From: Bacteroidota bacterium
GTDB taxonomy: Bacteria > Bacteroidota > Ignavibacteria > Ignavibacteriales > Ignavibacteriaceae
Direction of reading: 5' to 3'
NCBI GenBank assembly: GCA_021777835.1
Contig: JAJYDC010000001.1
Span: 124,001-188,000 of the forward strand
DNA length: 64,000 nucleotides
Shown here: positions 43,778-53,368 of the stretch, in pieces
Layout: every line of letters starts with the position of its first letter
How positions within the stretch are numbered: the first letter of the stretch is position 1
Notes under the pieces: model-generated
Databases searched by the model: none
Seen by the model: only the letters and a program-made list of their open reading frames with translations
Told to the model about the DNA's origin: nothing
Program-made: the position numbers and the translations under genes

Positions 43778-45889
43778 TTACTTCATCAAAACCATTTTCT
43801 TAGTATCTCTAAATATCTTAGATCCGTCAAGTGCAACGGCTTCGATTGAATAGAAATATATTCCCGATGAAATTGCACGGCCTGAATTATTTGTGTTGAA
43901 TACAGTCTCATGATATCCGGATGATTGTACTCCATTTACTAGAGTTTTAATTACTGCACCCGTTACATTGTATATTACAACCTTTACATTACTTTCTTTT
44001 GGTAATGTATATCTAATTGAGGTCGAAGGGTTGAATGGATTAGGATAATTCTGGGATAACATAAACCCTGTCGGATTTGATTTTGTTACGGATACACCTA
44101 GCGGTTTGCCAAGATCCTTTAATGCTGCTTGGAGAATCGCAACTGTGTATTTTGCATTATGCACTCCCATACTCTTATCTTCAGTTACAAAGTAGTATGT
44201 ATAAATGCCCTTAACTATGCTTGGTTGTCCTTTAACTTTCAATGAATCTGACATCATTGTTACTACTGCACCTGTTGTATCTTTTGGCAATAATGCAGCT
44301 AAGCTAGTTAACAAGCCTCTAACTTCAGTTTGGACACCCTCTATTTTTCCGTTTCCGTCCCAATCAGCACCAGCGATAATATCATCAAATGAAGTGATTG
44401 GTCCATGGCAGTTTACGCATCCACCAACTAAGTCTTTTGCAGTACCGCCTGTAGTGTCAGTCATATTCCATTGGTGACTTGGACTGTTTCCACCGCCAAT
44501 ATTAGCCATGTGGCAAGTAACGCAAGCATCTTTTACAGATGAGTGAGTCATTAATCCTGTTAAAGAAGAATCTCCGTATTGGTAAGCATTCTGTCCTAAG
44601 AACATATCTGCTTGAGGTCCGTGATGAGGTCCAAATCGATCAGAGTATCCATAATAAGGACCTGCGTTAGTAATAGTTGTTGCAATGTTCTTGCGTGATT
44701 GATGGCAAGTCATACAAAGTTGTCCGTTTCCGCCAACTGTTGAAGGAACAGAATAGCCATTCTTCAAAGTAATTGGAACTAAACGCAATCCAAAATTTGC
44801 TGCTGTATGAGGATCATGACAAACTGCGCAAGTAATGTTCTGTGAACCGTCTGCAGCGGTATAACCCGGTGTTGACTGATTAGCAGCATATTTGAAATAA
44901 GCGCTACCGCTGTGGCAAGGGAAGCATGAAGTAGAAGTTGCATGACTTCCAGCTAGAGGCATAGTTGCGTGGTTTGATGCTTCATAATAGGTACCAATTG
45001 TATGATGCGTTGGTGCATCATGGCACTGCAAGCAAACGCCAGCATCTAAAGTTTTGCTTATCTTATTTACATTTCCAAATGAAGCAGCGTGTCCGTCGCC
45101 AGGTCCATGACAAGTTTCGCAGCCAATATTAGCAACCGGAGCCGCATTTGAATAGGTTGCATTTGTGGTTAACAAATTCCACGCAGTTTGATCTCCTTGT
45201 GGAATTAAATATTCACCGCTTTCAAGCGTGTAAGTAGCTGCCCATGCTGTATCATATCCACTTTGATGAGATAAATAACCAAAATTGCCATTATTGGCAG
45301 ATTGATCGTATCCTGTTGTGTGGCATTTGGCGCAACGAGCTATGGAATATACGCCCATTTGTTGACCATTTACAGGTGCAACTTCTAATTCTCCAGTGAC
45401 TCCCTCTTTAAAAATATTTGCGTGTGGAGTTAACTGCCAGCTTGTGTAGGTTGAAGCGTGACAAACAGAGCAGTTAATAGATGTTCCTGTTACACCTCTA
45501 TAGGTGCTAACATAGAAGGTATCTGCATCAACACTTCCGCCGTTTACCGTTAAACCGATGATGTAATTTCCAACAGAGTCAGGAACAAAGGTAACATTCT
45601 GAGCATTTGTACTGCTCAAGGTTGTTGCTGTTCCCGTTGGTCCGGACAATGTCCAGGTAAAGGTATTTACTCCTCCGGTAGTATCTGCAGTTAAATAAAC
45701 AAGCATACCGCGTGCAACGACTTTAATGCCGCTATATACCGGATTTGTTCCGGCAGGCACCGTGCCCATTGTACGGGGGTATATTTGCCTGGTTTTAATA
45801 TTTGCAGTTTGAGCCGACGTATTAACGACAGGCCCAAATACGAATAAAGCCAGGAAAAAGATTGAAATTAGTAACTTTAGTCTGATCAT
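43778..45889 (-). CDS. Extracellular nine-heme c-type cytochrome with T9SS sorting domain
   Basis: A 703-residue secreted electron carrier. A signal peptide (1-26) and a beta-sandwich domain (about 45-130, PKD-like) come first. Nine CxxCH heme sites follow between residues 140 and 500: CSVCH, CAKCH, CETCH, CLQCH, CFPCH, CAVCH, CMTCH, CVTCH and CVNCH. The last 85 residues are the T9SS domain ([17 protein letters not shown] through FRDTKKMVLMK). The combination puts a multiheme cytochrome outside the outer membrane, suggesting electron exchange with minerals, electrodes or other cells. No partner cytochrome or porin gene is adjacent. Confidence 0.92.
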   Translation of the reverse strand: MIRLKLLISIFFLALFVFGPVVNTSAQTANIKTRQIYPRTMGTVPAGTNPVYSGIKVVARGMLVYLTADTTGGVNTFTWTLSGPTGTATTLSSTNAQNVTFVPDSVGNYIIGLTVNGGSVDADTFYVSTYRGVTGTSINCSVCHASTYTSWQLTPHANIFKEGVTGELEVAPVNGQQMGVYSIARCAKCHTTGYDQSANNGNFGYLSHQSGYDTAWAATYTLESGEYLIPQGDQTAWNLLTTNATYSNAAPVANIGCETCHGPGDGHAASFGNVNKISKTLDAGVCLQCHDAPTHHTIGTYYEASNHATMPLAGSHATSTSCFPCHSGSAYFKYAANQSTPGYTAADGSQNITCAVCHDPHTAANFGLRLVPITLKNGYSVPSTVGGNGQLCMTCHQSRKNIATTITNAGPYYGYSDRFGPHHGPQADMFLGQNAYQYGDSSLTGLMTHSSVKDACVTCHMANIGGGNSPSHQWNMTDTTGGTAKDLVGGCVNCHGPITSFDDIIAGADWDGNGKIEGVQTEVRGLLTSLAALLPKDTTGAVVTMMSDSLKVKGQPSIVKGIYTYYFVTEDKSMGVHNAKYTVAILQAALKDLGKPLGVSVTKSNPTGFMLSQNYPNPFNPSTSIRYTLPKESNVKVVIYNVTGAVIKTLVNGVQSSGYHETVFNTNNSGRAISSGIYFYSIEAVALDGSKIFRDTKKMVLMK

Positions 45890-46632
45890 AGATGATCCCC
45901 GATATATTGTTGTTGATTATGTTAACATGACTATAAATTACAATTACCATACCATAAAATTACTTAATATTAATCTAAATTACTACAAAAATTGTTGGTA
46001 ATTATAAATATAATTTCCATTTATTAAGAATTAATTAAGTAAATTTTCCAATTATGGGAGAAATCAGCATATTTATGCCAGCAGATAGTTGAATTTTTAA
46101 GCACTGATAAGATTATTTAGCATTTTTTCGTAACAGAGGGAAGTTTGAGATTTCTTATTGTCACTTCTGGTGTCAAATGTTAACAATTCAGTTATAAGAG
46201 TTTTTACAATTCCACGTTAAACAGTGTTATTTATCTTGTATCATATTTAATGTTAATAACTTACGCAACTTAAGGTAGTCAAATACTATGATCTCTTGTG
46301 AAAAGTTAAATAATTTTATATTTTTTCGATAGATATCTTTAGTTTTATAGACCAACTGCTTGAAAGTGATTAAATCTTGACAAATGTGACATTATTGCTA
46401 CCTGTAAAGTTAAATACTCCAACTCCGCCTCCTCAATAAGTCTTGAACACATTTTGAAAGTGTTGCTCTCCAATTATACAACGTGTATTCAACCAGTATA
46501 AGAATATCTATTTTTATATACATTTAGCCTCAAACTATATTTTAAATGAAAAATATTTCTATCAAAAATCATTTAAAATTATTTTACCTTAATCTATTAA
46601 ATACTGTATTATAATTCTATTTCAGATACTAG

Positions 46633-46644
46633 TTAGCATGCTAA
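46633..46644. repeat. 12-bp perfect palindrome in the long 45890-46754 gap
   Basis: TTAGCATGCTAA. It is the only clear ordered element I see in this 865-base, very AT-rich gap, which separates the divergent cytochrome and purM genes. No ORF, tRNA or strong terminator was recognised there. Confidence 0.35.
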
Positions 46645-46754
46645 TAATTTTACTTCAAGCAGTACATAATTTTTGAACTTTGCTTCTTTATATGGTAAAT
46701 TTCAGTTATTAAATTTTCTGATGAACTTATATATTTTTATTTAGGAGAAGATTA

Positions 46755-47759
46755 TTGGACAATACTTATAAGTCTGCAGGGGTAAACATTGAAGCAGGAG
46801 ATGAGACTGTAAAGAAGATTAAAACTCATGCCCGCACTACATTTAATAAGCATGTCCTTTCTGATATTGGCTTATTCGGCGGTTTCTATGAATTAAACAC
46901 ATCTGAATATAAAAATCCTGTTCTGGTTTCAAGTGTTGACGGCGTCGGTACAAAACTAAAAGTTGCCTTTGCAATGAACCTGCACGAAACAGTTGGGCAG
47001 GATTTAGTTAATCACTGTGTAAACGACATAGCTGTATGCGGTGCTAAACCGCTATACTTTTTAGATTATCTAGCCTTCGGTAAATTAAATCCTATAGTAG
47101 CTGAAAAAATTGTTGAAGGCTTTGCTAAAGCATGCAGAGAAAACGGGTGCGCACTTATTGGCGGAGAGACAGCAGAAATGCCCGGACTATATACCGGTGA
47201 TGAATATGATATGTCAGGTACAATTGTAGGAATAGTAGATAAATCTCAAATTATCAACGGCAGCAAGATTCAAGAGGGCGATATACTTGTCGGTTATTCT
47301 TCAAACGGCTTGCATACTAATGGATATTCATTAGCAAGAAAAGTATTATTCGAAAAGTATTCCGTTTATTCTAAAGTTGAAAATTTACAACAAGACTTAG
47401 GATCTGAGTTATTAAAAATTCATAAATCATATTTCAAACTCATTAACCATCTTAAAGAAAACGTTGCGATAAAAGGATTTTCTCACATTACCGGCGGTGG
47501 TATTGTGGGCAATACAAATAGAATCTTGCCTAAGGGTCTGAAATTAGATATAAATTGGCAATCGTGGAATATCCCAGAAATATTCAAACTAATTCAAGAC
47601 ACAGGCAAAATCAATGACGATGAAATGAGATTAGCTTTTAACCTTGGTATTGGTTTAATAGCTGTAATTTCAAAGGAAGATGAAAGTAAAATAGTCAAAC
47701 TCTCTAAGGAATTTGGCGATGAGGCAATAATTATAGGCAATGTAAAAAGTATTGCTTAA
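46755..47759 (+). CDS. purM: Phosphoribosylformylglycinamidine cyclo-ligase (AIR synthetase)
   Basis: Closes the imidazole ring to give AIR in purine synthesis, using ATP. The 334 residues contain the family motifs SSVDGVGTKLKVAF near 59, VNHCVNDIAVCGAKPLYFLDY near 90, GGETAEMPG near 135, GLHTNGYSLAR near 185 and HITGGGIVGNTNRILP near 245. The start is TTG at 46755: AGGAGAAG lies at 46743-46750, and no ATG precedes the conserved YKSAGVNIEAG. Other pur genes are not in the window. The lipoprotein gene begins 18 bases downstream. Confidence 0.96.
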   Translation: MDNTYKSAGVNIEAGDETVKKIKTHARTTFNKHVLSDIGLFGGFYELNTSEYKNPVLVSSVDGVGTKLKVAFAMNLHETVGQDLVNHCVNDIAVCGAKPLYFLDYLAFGKLNPIVAEKIVEGFAKACRENGCALIGGETAEMPGLYTGDEYDMSGTIVGIVDKSQIINGSKIQEGDILVGYSSNGLHTNGYSLARKVLFEKYSVYSKVENLQQDLGSELLKIHKSYFKLINHLKENVAIKGFSHITGGGIVGNTNRILPKGLKLDINWQSWNIPEIFKLIQDTGKINDDEMRLAFNLGIGLIAVISKEDESKIVKLSKEFGDEAIIIGNVKSIA

Positions 47760-47777
47760 TAAATACTTATTAAGAAG

Positions 47778-48293
47778 ATGACTAAATATTACTCCGGCAT
47801 AATAATATTAAGCATTGCCTTATTTCTTGCAGGGTGCGGCAAAGGAATTTCTCCCGCTTCTGTTGAAGTCGCACAAAAGGCAGGATTTAGCGGAACCATT
47901 ACTTTTACAGGTGCGTGGCCTGATAGTGTACAAAGAACCCACATTGTAGTATTCAAGAACCCTCTTAAATCGCCAGGAGATTTTAGCATACTTAACTTAA
48001 ACTATATAAGCCTTTCAATACCAAATGGATCGACAAGTGTATACTATAGCTCATTGGATTCATCATACATTCCAATTAGCTCAGGAGAATATTCATATGT
48101 TATAGTGGCTCAGTCTAAAACACCGACGCTATCTTTAAACCGCGCTGATTGGTATGTAGTAGGAGTTTATTATGCTAATGGCGATACCACGGCACCGGGC
48201 AAATTAATTATACCACCTAACACATTAGTGAAAAACATAAATATCACTTGCGATTTTAACCATCTTCCTCCACAGCCTCCCGGAGGTAATTAA
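47778..48293 (+). CDS. Lipoprotein beside a TonB-dependent receptor
   Basis: A 171-residue protein of unknown function. The signal ends in the lipobox LAGC (Cys20). The rest is beta-rich and has no motif I recognise; a proline-rich tail (PPQPPGGN) ends it. The next gene, a TonB receptor, starts 18 bases after the stop. A receptor with an adjoining lipoprotein suggests that this one helps capture the receptor's ligand at the cell surface, though it is not a SusD-type protein (too short). Confidence 0.75.
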   Translation: MTKYYSGIIILSIALFLAGCGKGISPASVEVAQKAGFSGTITFTGAWPDSVQRTHIVVFKNPLKSPGDFSILNLNYISLSIPNGSTSVYYSSLDSSYIPISSGEYSYVIVAQSKTPTLSLNRADWYVVGVYYANGDTTAPGKLIIPPNTLVKNINITCDFNHLPPQPPGGN

Positions 48294-48311
48294 ACATTTG
48301 GCTTTAATAAG

Positions 48312-50480
48312 ATGAAAATATTTGTATCAATAATGATATTCCTAATCGAAGCAGCCTTACTTAATGCCCAAACATTCGAGATAAGCGGAGTAGTGTCTGA
48401 TACTGCCGGTAATCCTCTTACCGGCGCCAATGTTGTAATAATGGGATCAAATCTAGGAGCAGCCAGTAACTTCAAAGGATTATTTAATATTAAAGGCTTG
48501 AAACAAGGGGAGTATTCGCTTAAGATCTCAAGTATTGGATATTCAACTCTGTATATTCCGAACATAGCTATAAAAAATAAATCGATCAGTATTAAAGTGA
48601 TACTACATGAGATTGCAATACAATCAGAACAGGTAGTAATTACTGCAAGCAAGTACAAACAAAGAATATCAGATTTACCCGTAAGTGCAGAAATTATTAA
48701 ATCCGACTTTATCTCCCGGAAAGATATTACGGATTTAGCAGATGCAATGCGTTATGCACCAGGAGTAAATATGGTGGACGATCAAATAAGCATACGCGGC
48801 TCCAGTGGATACAGCAGGGGTGCAGGAACCAGAGTACTCGTTGAGATTGACGGAATACCTTATTACACCGGTGATACAGGTGATATAGTATGGGAAGCTA
48901 TTCCCACAATAGCAATAGATCATGTGGAAATTATCAAAGGAGCGGCTAGTTCGCTTTATGGCTCATCAGCTATAGGCGGTGTTGTCAATGTTATAACAAA
49001 AAATATACCGGCTACACCATCAAATTATGTTAAAACTAGCTTTGGCTTCTATGATAAACCATCCTATAGAATTTGGGACTGGTCAAAAGAATTAAGAACC
49101 TTTACGGGTTTAACACTTTCACATTCGCAGCGGATAGGGAATCTAGGTCTTTCATTTACGTTAACGCGCCTAGCCGATATGAGCTATAAACAAAGCGGAT
49201 TCTATACAAGGTACATAGGATTTATAAAAGGTAACTATAATTTCTCTCCAGTTTCATCTCTGATGTTCTTCGCTAATAGTCTTAATCAAGATGACGGCAG
49301 TTTCTTATACTGGCGTGATTCCCGTAATGTGCTTATTCCTCCGGTTGCAGATGAAGGACAAAGCGTTTTGTCTAACCGCTATATGCTAGGATTAGACTAT
49401 AAAGAAGTTATTTCAAATAGTCTTTTCCTTAACGTAAGAGGAAGTTATTATAAAACACAATGGAATGATAATACATCATCTATGAATTCATCCAAATCAA
49501 ATCAATATCACCTTGAACTGCAGACTAACGCAAACCTCAGTGACAATACTATACTTGTATCAGGTATTGAAACTACCGCATCAAATGTAACTTCAAATAT
49601 TTTTGGTAACCCATCGGCATTCAGCTTTGGTGTCTACTCTCAAGCAGATATTAAATTTGCTGTACCGATTACAATCTCAGCCGGATTGCGCTACGATTTG
49701 AATAAACTTGATACCTTAAATGTATCCAATGCTGTTTCTCCCAAGTTAGGTATTAACTATAAAATATCTAATAGGGTGTCTATTCGTTCCTCATTCGGAA
49801 CCGGCTTCAGGGCACCTTCGTTATCAGAAGCATTTACCACAACATCAGCCGGCGGTATTACAATAAAGCCTAATCCATCAATAAAACCTGAAACTAATTG
49901 GAATATCGAACTAGGCGCAAATTACCAGATTACTAAATCTTCTGATATTGATGCAGCAATATTCCAAAATGAATTCTATGACTTTATTGAGCCAGCAGTT
50001 GATCCAACAGACGGTTTAATATTCTTTAATAATGTTACCCGGGCCAGAATTCAAGGACTAGAGATTAACTTGAACGACAGTTTTTTTGACGATAAACTAA
50101 ACATGTCATTAAATTATATCTATCTTTGGGCTAGAGATCTGCAATTAAATCAAGCTCTTAAATATAGACCGAGAAATTCAGTTACTGCAAGTCTAGATTA
50201 CACATTTAATAATTATGACTTCGGCGCAGACTTCAGGTACTGGAGCAGAGTAGAGGAGATGGACTTTGAGCTTGTTGACTTAGGACTTCTTATAGACGGA
50301 AGGATGCGCGTTCCTGTATATGTATTAGACTTAAGAGCAAACTCTTCGTTAAATATTTTCGGTATTCCTGGAAAAATTTCTATTAACGCAAATAATATTC
50401 TTAATTATAATTATGTTGAGTTGATTGGAAACTTGGCACCTATTAGAAATTACTCTGTAGGATTAGAATTTTTCTTTTAG
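48312..50480 (+). CDS. TonB-dependent outer-membrane receptor
   Basis: Imports a large or scarce ligand such as a siderophore or vitamin across the outer membrane with TonB energy. Signal peptide 1-19, then a carboxypeptidase-like regulatory domain at about 20-105 (FEISGVVSDTAGNPLTGANV), the plug at about 110-225 (DAMRYAPGVNMVDDQISIRG, KGAASSLYGSSAIGGVVNVI) and the 22-strand barrel to the terminal aromatic residue (GLEFFF). 722 residues is normal. The ligand cannot be inferred; the barrel and short plug resemble cobalamin/siderophore-type receptors more than SusC. It follows the lipoprotein by 18 bases. Confidence 0.93.
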   Translation: MKIFVSIMIFLIEAALLNAQTFEISGVVSDTAGNPLTGANVVIMGSNLGAASNFKGLFNIKGLKQGEYSLKISSIGYSTLYIPNIAIKNKSISIKVILHEIAIQSEQVVITASKYKQRISDLPVSAEIIKSDFISRKDITDLADAMRYAPGVNMVDDQISIRGSSGYSRGAGTRVLVEIDGIPYYTGDTGDIVWEAIPTIAIDHVEIIKGAASSLYGSSAIGGVVNVITKNIPATPSNYVKTSFGFYDKPSYRIWDWSKELRTFTGLTLSHSQRIGNLGLSFTLTRLADMSYKQSGFYTRYIGFIKGNYNFSPVSSLMFFANSLNQDDGSFLYWRDSRNVLIPPVADEGQSVLSNRYMLGLDYKEVISNSLFLNVRGSYYKTQWNDNTSSMNSSKSNQYHLELQTNANLSDNTILVSGIETTASNVTSNIFGNPSAFSFGVYSQADIKFAVPITISAGLRYDLNKLDTLNVSNAVSPKLGINYKISNRVSIRSSFGTGFRAPSLSEAFTTTSAGGITIKPNPSIKPETNWNIELGANYQITKSSDIDAAIFQNEFYDFIEPAVDPTDGLIFFNNVTRARIQGLEINLNDSFFDDKLNMSLNYIYLWARDLQLNQALKYRPRNSVTASLDYTFNNYDFGADFRYWSRVEEMDFELVDLGLLIDGRMRVPVYVLDLRANSSLNIFGIPGKISINANNILNYNYVELIGNLAPIRNYSVGLEFFF

Positions 50481-50518
50481 CTTACCTATTATTAACTTTG
50501 TTAAAAGATACAAATTAT

Positions 50519-51880
50519 ATGTTTATAGATACACACGCACATTTATTCGATTCAAATTACGATCTTGATTTAGACGACGTACTAAAGCGAGCTACAGATG
50601 CAGGCGTTGACAAGATAATTGTTCCTGCAACTGATATTCCTACATCCGAAAAGGTATTAGAGCTAATTGAAAAATACAGCTTCATATACGGCGCAGTTGG
50701 AATACATCCGCATGAATCAAAAAATTGGGAGTCTTCACTAATTGAACGAATAGAAGAACTGGCAAAACACGAAAAAGTTGTGGCGATAGGAGAAATTGGT
50801 CTTGATTACTACTATGATTTCTCGCCGAAAGAAAAACAAATCGAAGCATTCAAAGCTCAATTAGATTTAGCCCTTAAAATCAATAAACCGGTAATTATAC
50901 ATAACCGGGACTCGGATGAAGACATGATGGAAATTATACAATATTATAAGGATACATCATTAAGAGCTCAATTTCACTGCTTCAATGGCAAAATGGAAGA
51001 TGCTAAATTACTTGTAAGAATGAATCACTTCCTGTCATTCACAGGGAATATTACTTTTAAGAAAGCTGATGACCTAAGAAATATTGTATCCGGAATTAGT
51101 ATTGAACATATTCTGCTTGAGACAGATTCACCATACCTTACACCGGAACCAAACAGAGGGAGAAGGAATGAGCCTGCTAACGTAAAGTATGTAGCTGAAA
51201 CAATAGCTAAACTTCATAATCTTAATATTGAAGATATAGCACGCGCAACATCCTATAATGTATTTAAGTTCTATGGAATAGGGGACAAACCTAAAAAGAG
51301 TCTTACATATCAAATAGGGAACAATTTATATCTCAACATAACGAATAGGTGCAATGCTCACTGCACCTTCTGCGACAGGCTAGGCGAAGCAGAAGTAAGC
51401 GGCTATAATCTTAAGATGAGCAAAGAGGAAGAACCTTCATCTGAAGCATATATAGAGCAGATTGGTGATCCTACAAAGTATAATGAAATTATATTTTGCG
51501 GATATGGAGAACCTACTATACGTTGGAATGTTGTCAAAGAAATAGCAAAGTACGTTAAAAACGCGGGCGGAGCTACTAGGCTAAATACCAATGGTCATGG
51601 AAATCTCATTAATAAAAGAGATATTACACCTGAGTTAAAAGGTTTAGTAGATACCGTATCGATAAGTCTAAATAGCGGAGACCCACGGCAGTACTCTGAA
51701 ATGATGGGTCTAGATATCAGCCATTTTAATGAAATGGTTGCTTTTGCAAAGAGTGCAAAGAATTACTCAAATAAAGTTGTTATGTCAATTGTATCCATTC
51801 AAGAAGTTGATACAGAACGAGCAAGGAAAGTTGTTGAAGAGAAAATAGGTGCAGAATTCAGGATAAGACATTTCTTCTAA
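50519..51880 (+). CDS. TatD-family nuclease fused to a radical SAM domain
   Basis: Two enzymes in one chain. The first 260 residues or so are a TatD deoxyribonuclease: MFIDTHAHLFDS, GIHPHE, GEIGLDYYYDFS, KPVIIHNRDSDED, HCFNG and LLETDSPYL give the metal-binding barrel. From about 270 a radical SAM domain follows: NRCNAHCTFCDR (C-x3-C-x2-C), CGYGEPTIRW and LNTNGHGNLINK. This second half matches the TatD-associated radical SAM family (TIGR04038), known next to or joined with TatD genes. ATG 50519 gives the usual MFIDTHAH start; a TTG at 50498 would add seven residues. The modification catalysed is unknown. Confidence 0.88.
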   Translation: MFIDTHAHLFDSNYDLDLDDVLKRATDAGVDKIIVPATDIPTSEKVLELIEKYSFIYGAVGIHPHESKNWESSLIERIEELAKHEKVVAIGEIGLDYYYDFSPKEKQIEAFKAQLDLALKINKPVIIHNRDSDEDMMEIIQYYKDTSLRAQFHCFNGKMEDAKLLVRMNHFLSFTGNITFKKADDLRNIVSGISIEHILLETDSPYLTPEPNRGRRNEPANVKYVAETIAKLHNLNIEDIARATSYNVFKFYGIGDKPKKSLTYQIGNNLYLNITNRCNAHCTFCDRLGEAEVSGYNLKMSKEEEPSSEAYIEQIGDPTKYNEIIFCGYGEPTIRWNVVKEIAKYVKNAGGATRLNTNGHGNLINKRDITPELKGLVDTVSISLNSGDPRQYSEMMGLDISHFNEMVAFAKSAKNYSNKVVMSIVSIQEVDTERARKVVEEKIGAEFRIRHFF

Positions 51881-51896
51881 TCTTAGAAAATAATCA

Positions 51897-53327
51897 ATGA
51901 AAACAATATTTATTTTTATTTTCCTCGTTGCTGCGGTTAATGTATATTCTCAGAGTCAACGGTCAGAATTAAAGCAGCAGATAGACTCGATCTATGCAAG
52001 TCCGTTCTTCCAAAAATCGATTATGTCTGTCGACGTTTTTGATTTGACCTCCAACAAATATCTTTACCAAAGGAATGAGAAATTACTAGTAAGACCAGCA
52101 TCAAATCTGAAGATATTAACTACTACGACAGGGTTATTATTCTTAACTCCCGATTATCAATTCAAAACTAAAGTCACTTATACCGGTAAAATTATAAATG
52201 GCACTCTATACGGCAGCTTGTATGTTAAAGGCGGATGTGACCCTGACTTCTATACAACGAATATTGATAGTATTGCCTCGGTAATAAAGTCGATGGGTAT
52301 AAAAGAGATTACCGGAAATATTTTTGGTGATGTCTCTATGATGGACTCTTTGTTCTGGGGACATGGCTGGATGTGGGACGATGATCCCTCTACTGATGCA
52401 CCGTACCTAACACCGCTTGACATAAATGAGAACGCTATCGGCGTTACTATCAGCGGTACAGAGCTAGGCAGACAAGCTTCAGTTAAATTAATACCAGAAA
52501 CGGATTTCCTAAAAATACAAAACAACTCTATAACTGTTCCTGCAGACAGCCCTTCTACGTTTACGGTATCAAGAGATTGGATAGATAGGAAAAATATTAT
52601 TTTAATAAATGGCGGTGTAAAAATATCAGCAGCCGATTCTCTACAAGATACAACATGGTTAAATGTTTATAACCCTGCAGGTTATTTTTTGACATTGCTA
52701 AAGGAGCATATACAAAGTAGGGGTATTTTAGTCAGCGGCAAAATCGGTTATGCGGAAACTCCAAACTACGCGATCAAAGTTGCTGACATGAAAAGAAGCT
52801 TACCTGATGTTGTAATCCATACAAATAAAATTAGTTATAATCTGGGTGCGGAGATGGTTTTATATGCCGTTTCTGATAAATTCTTCGGCGATCCTGCACA
52901 CGCTATTAATGGAATTAAAATAGTTGATAGTCTGATTTCTTTGAGCGGCTTAAATCCTTCAGATTATCGTATTGTAGACGGATCGGGTGTATCTCACTAT
53001 AATTTAATTACTACCGAAACATTAGTGTCTGTGTTAAAATATATATACATTAATCATCCAAATCTCTTTAAGATTCTATATAAATCATTTCCGATAGCGG
53101 GTGTTGATGGAACTTTGCAAAACAGGATGCAGAATTTCCCGGTCCTAAATAACGTGCGTGCAAAGACCGGTTCACTTAGCGGCGTCTCCAGCCTAACAGG
53201 TTTTGTAAAATCCTCAAATGATCATCTATTATTATTCAGCATAATAGTAAACGATTATGTAGGAAGCTCAAAACACGCACGTCAAATTGAAGATGAAATA
53301 TGTAACATCCTTGCATCAATGCAATAA
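51897..53327 (+). CDS. dacB: D-alanyl-D-alanine carboxypeptidase/endopeptidase (PBP4 family)
   Basis: Periplasmic peptidoglycan-trimming enzyme of peptidase family S13. Signal peptide at 1-18 (ending VYSQ). The active-site triad of motifs is complete: SxxK at Ser69-Lys72 (RPASNLKIL), SYN in NKISYNLGAEM near 302, and KTG in RAKTGSLSGVSSLTG near 418. The large insert between the first two motifs is the family-specific domain II/III. 476 residues is normal. Sixteen bases after the TatD-rSAM gene and 41 before prmA. Confidence 0.94.
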   Translation: MKTIFIFIFLVAAVNVYSQSQRSELKQQIDSIYASPFFQKSIMSVDVFDLTSNKYLYQRNEKLLVRPASNLKILTTTTGLLFLTPDYQFKTKVTYTGKIINGTLYGSLYVKGGCDPDFYTTNIDSIASVIKSMGIKEITGNIFGDVSMMDSLFWGHGWMWDDDPSTDAPYLTPLDINENAIGVTISGTELGRQASVKLIPETDFLKIQNNSITVPADSPSTFTVSRDWIDRKNIILINGGVKISAADSLQDTTWLNVYNPAGYFLTLLKEHIQSRGILVSGKIGYAETPNYAIKVADMKRSLPDVVIHTNKISYNLGAEMVLYAVSDKFFGDPAHAINGIKIVDSLISLSGLNPSDYRIVDGSGVSHYNLITTETLVSVLKYIYINHPNLFKILYKSFPIAGVDGTLQNRMQNFPVLNNVRAKTGSLSGVSSLTGFVKSSNDHLLLFSIIVNDYVGSSKHARQIEDEICNILASMQ

Positions 53328-53368
53328 CGATTTTAATTATCTACAATACTTAATGTTTTCATAAGTAC

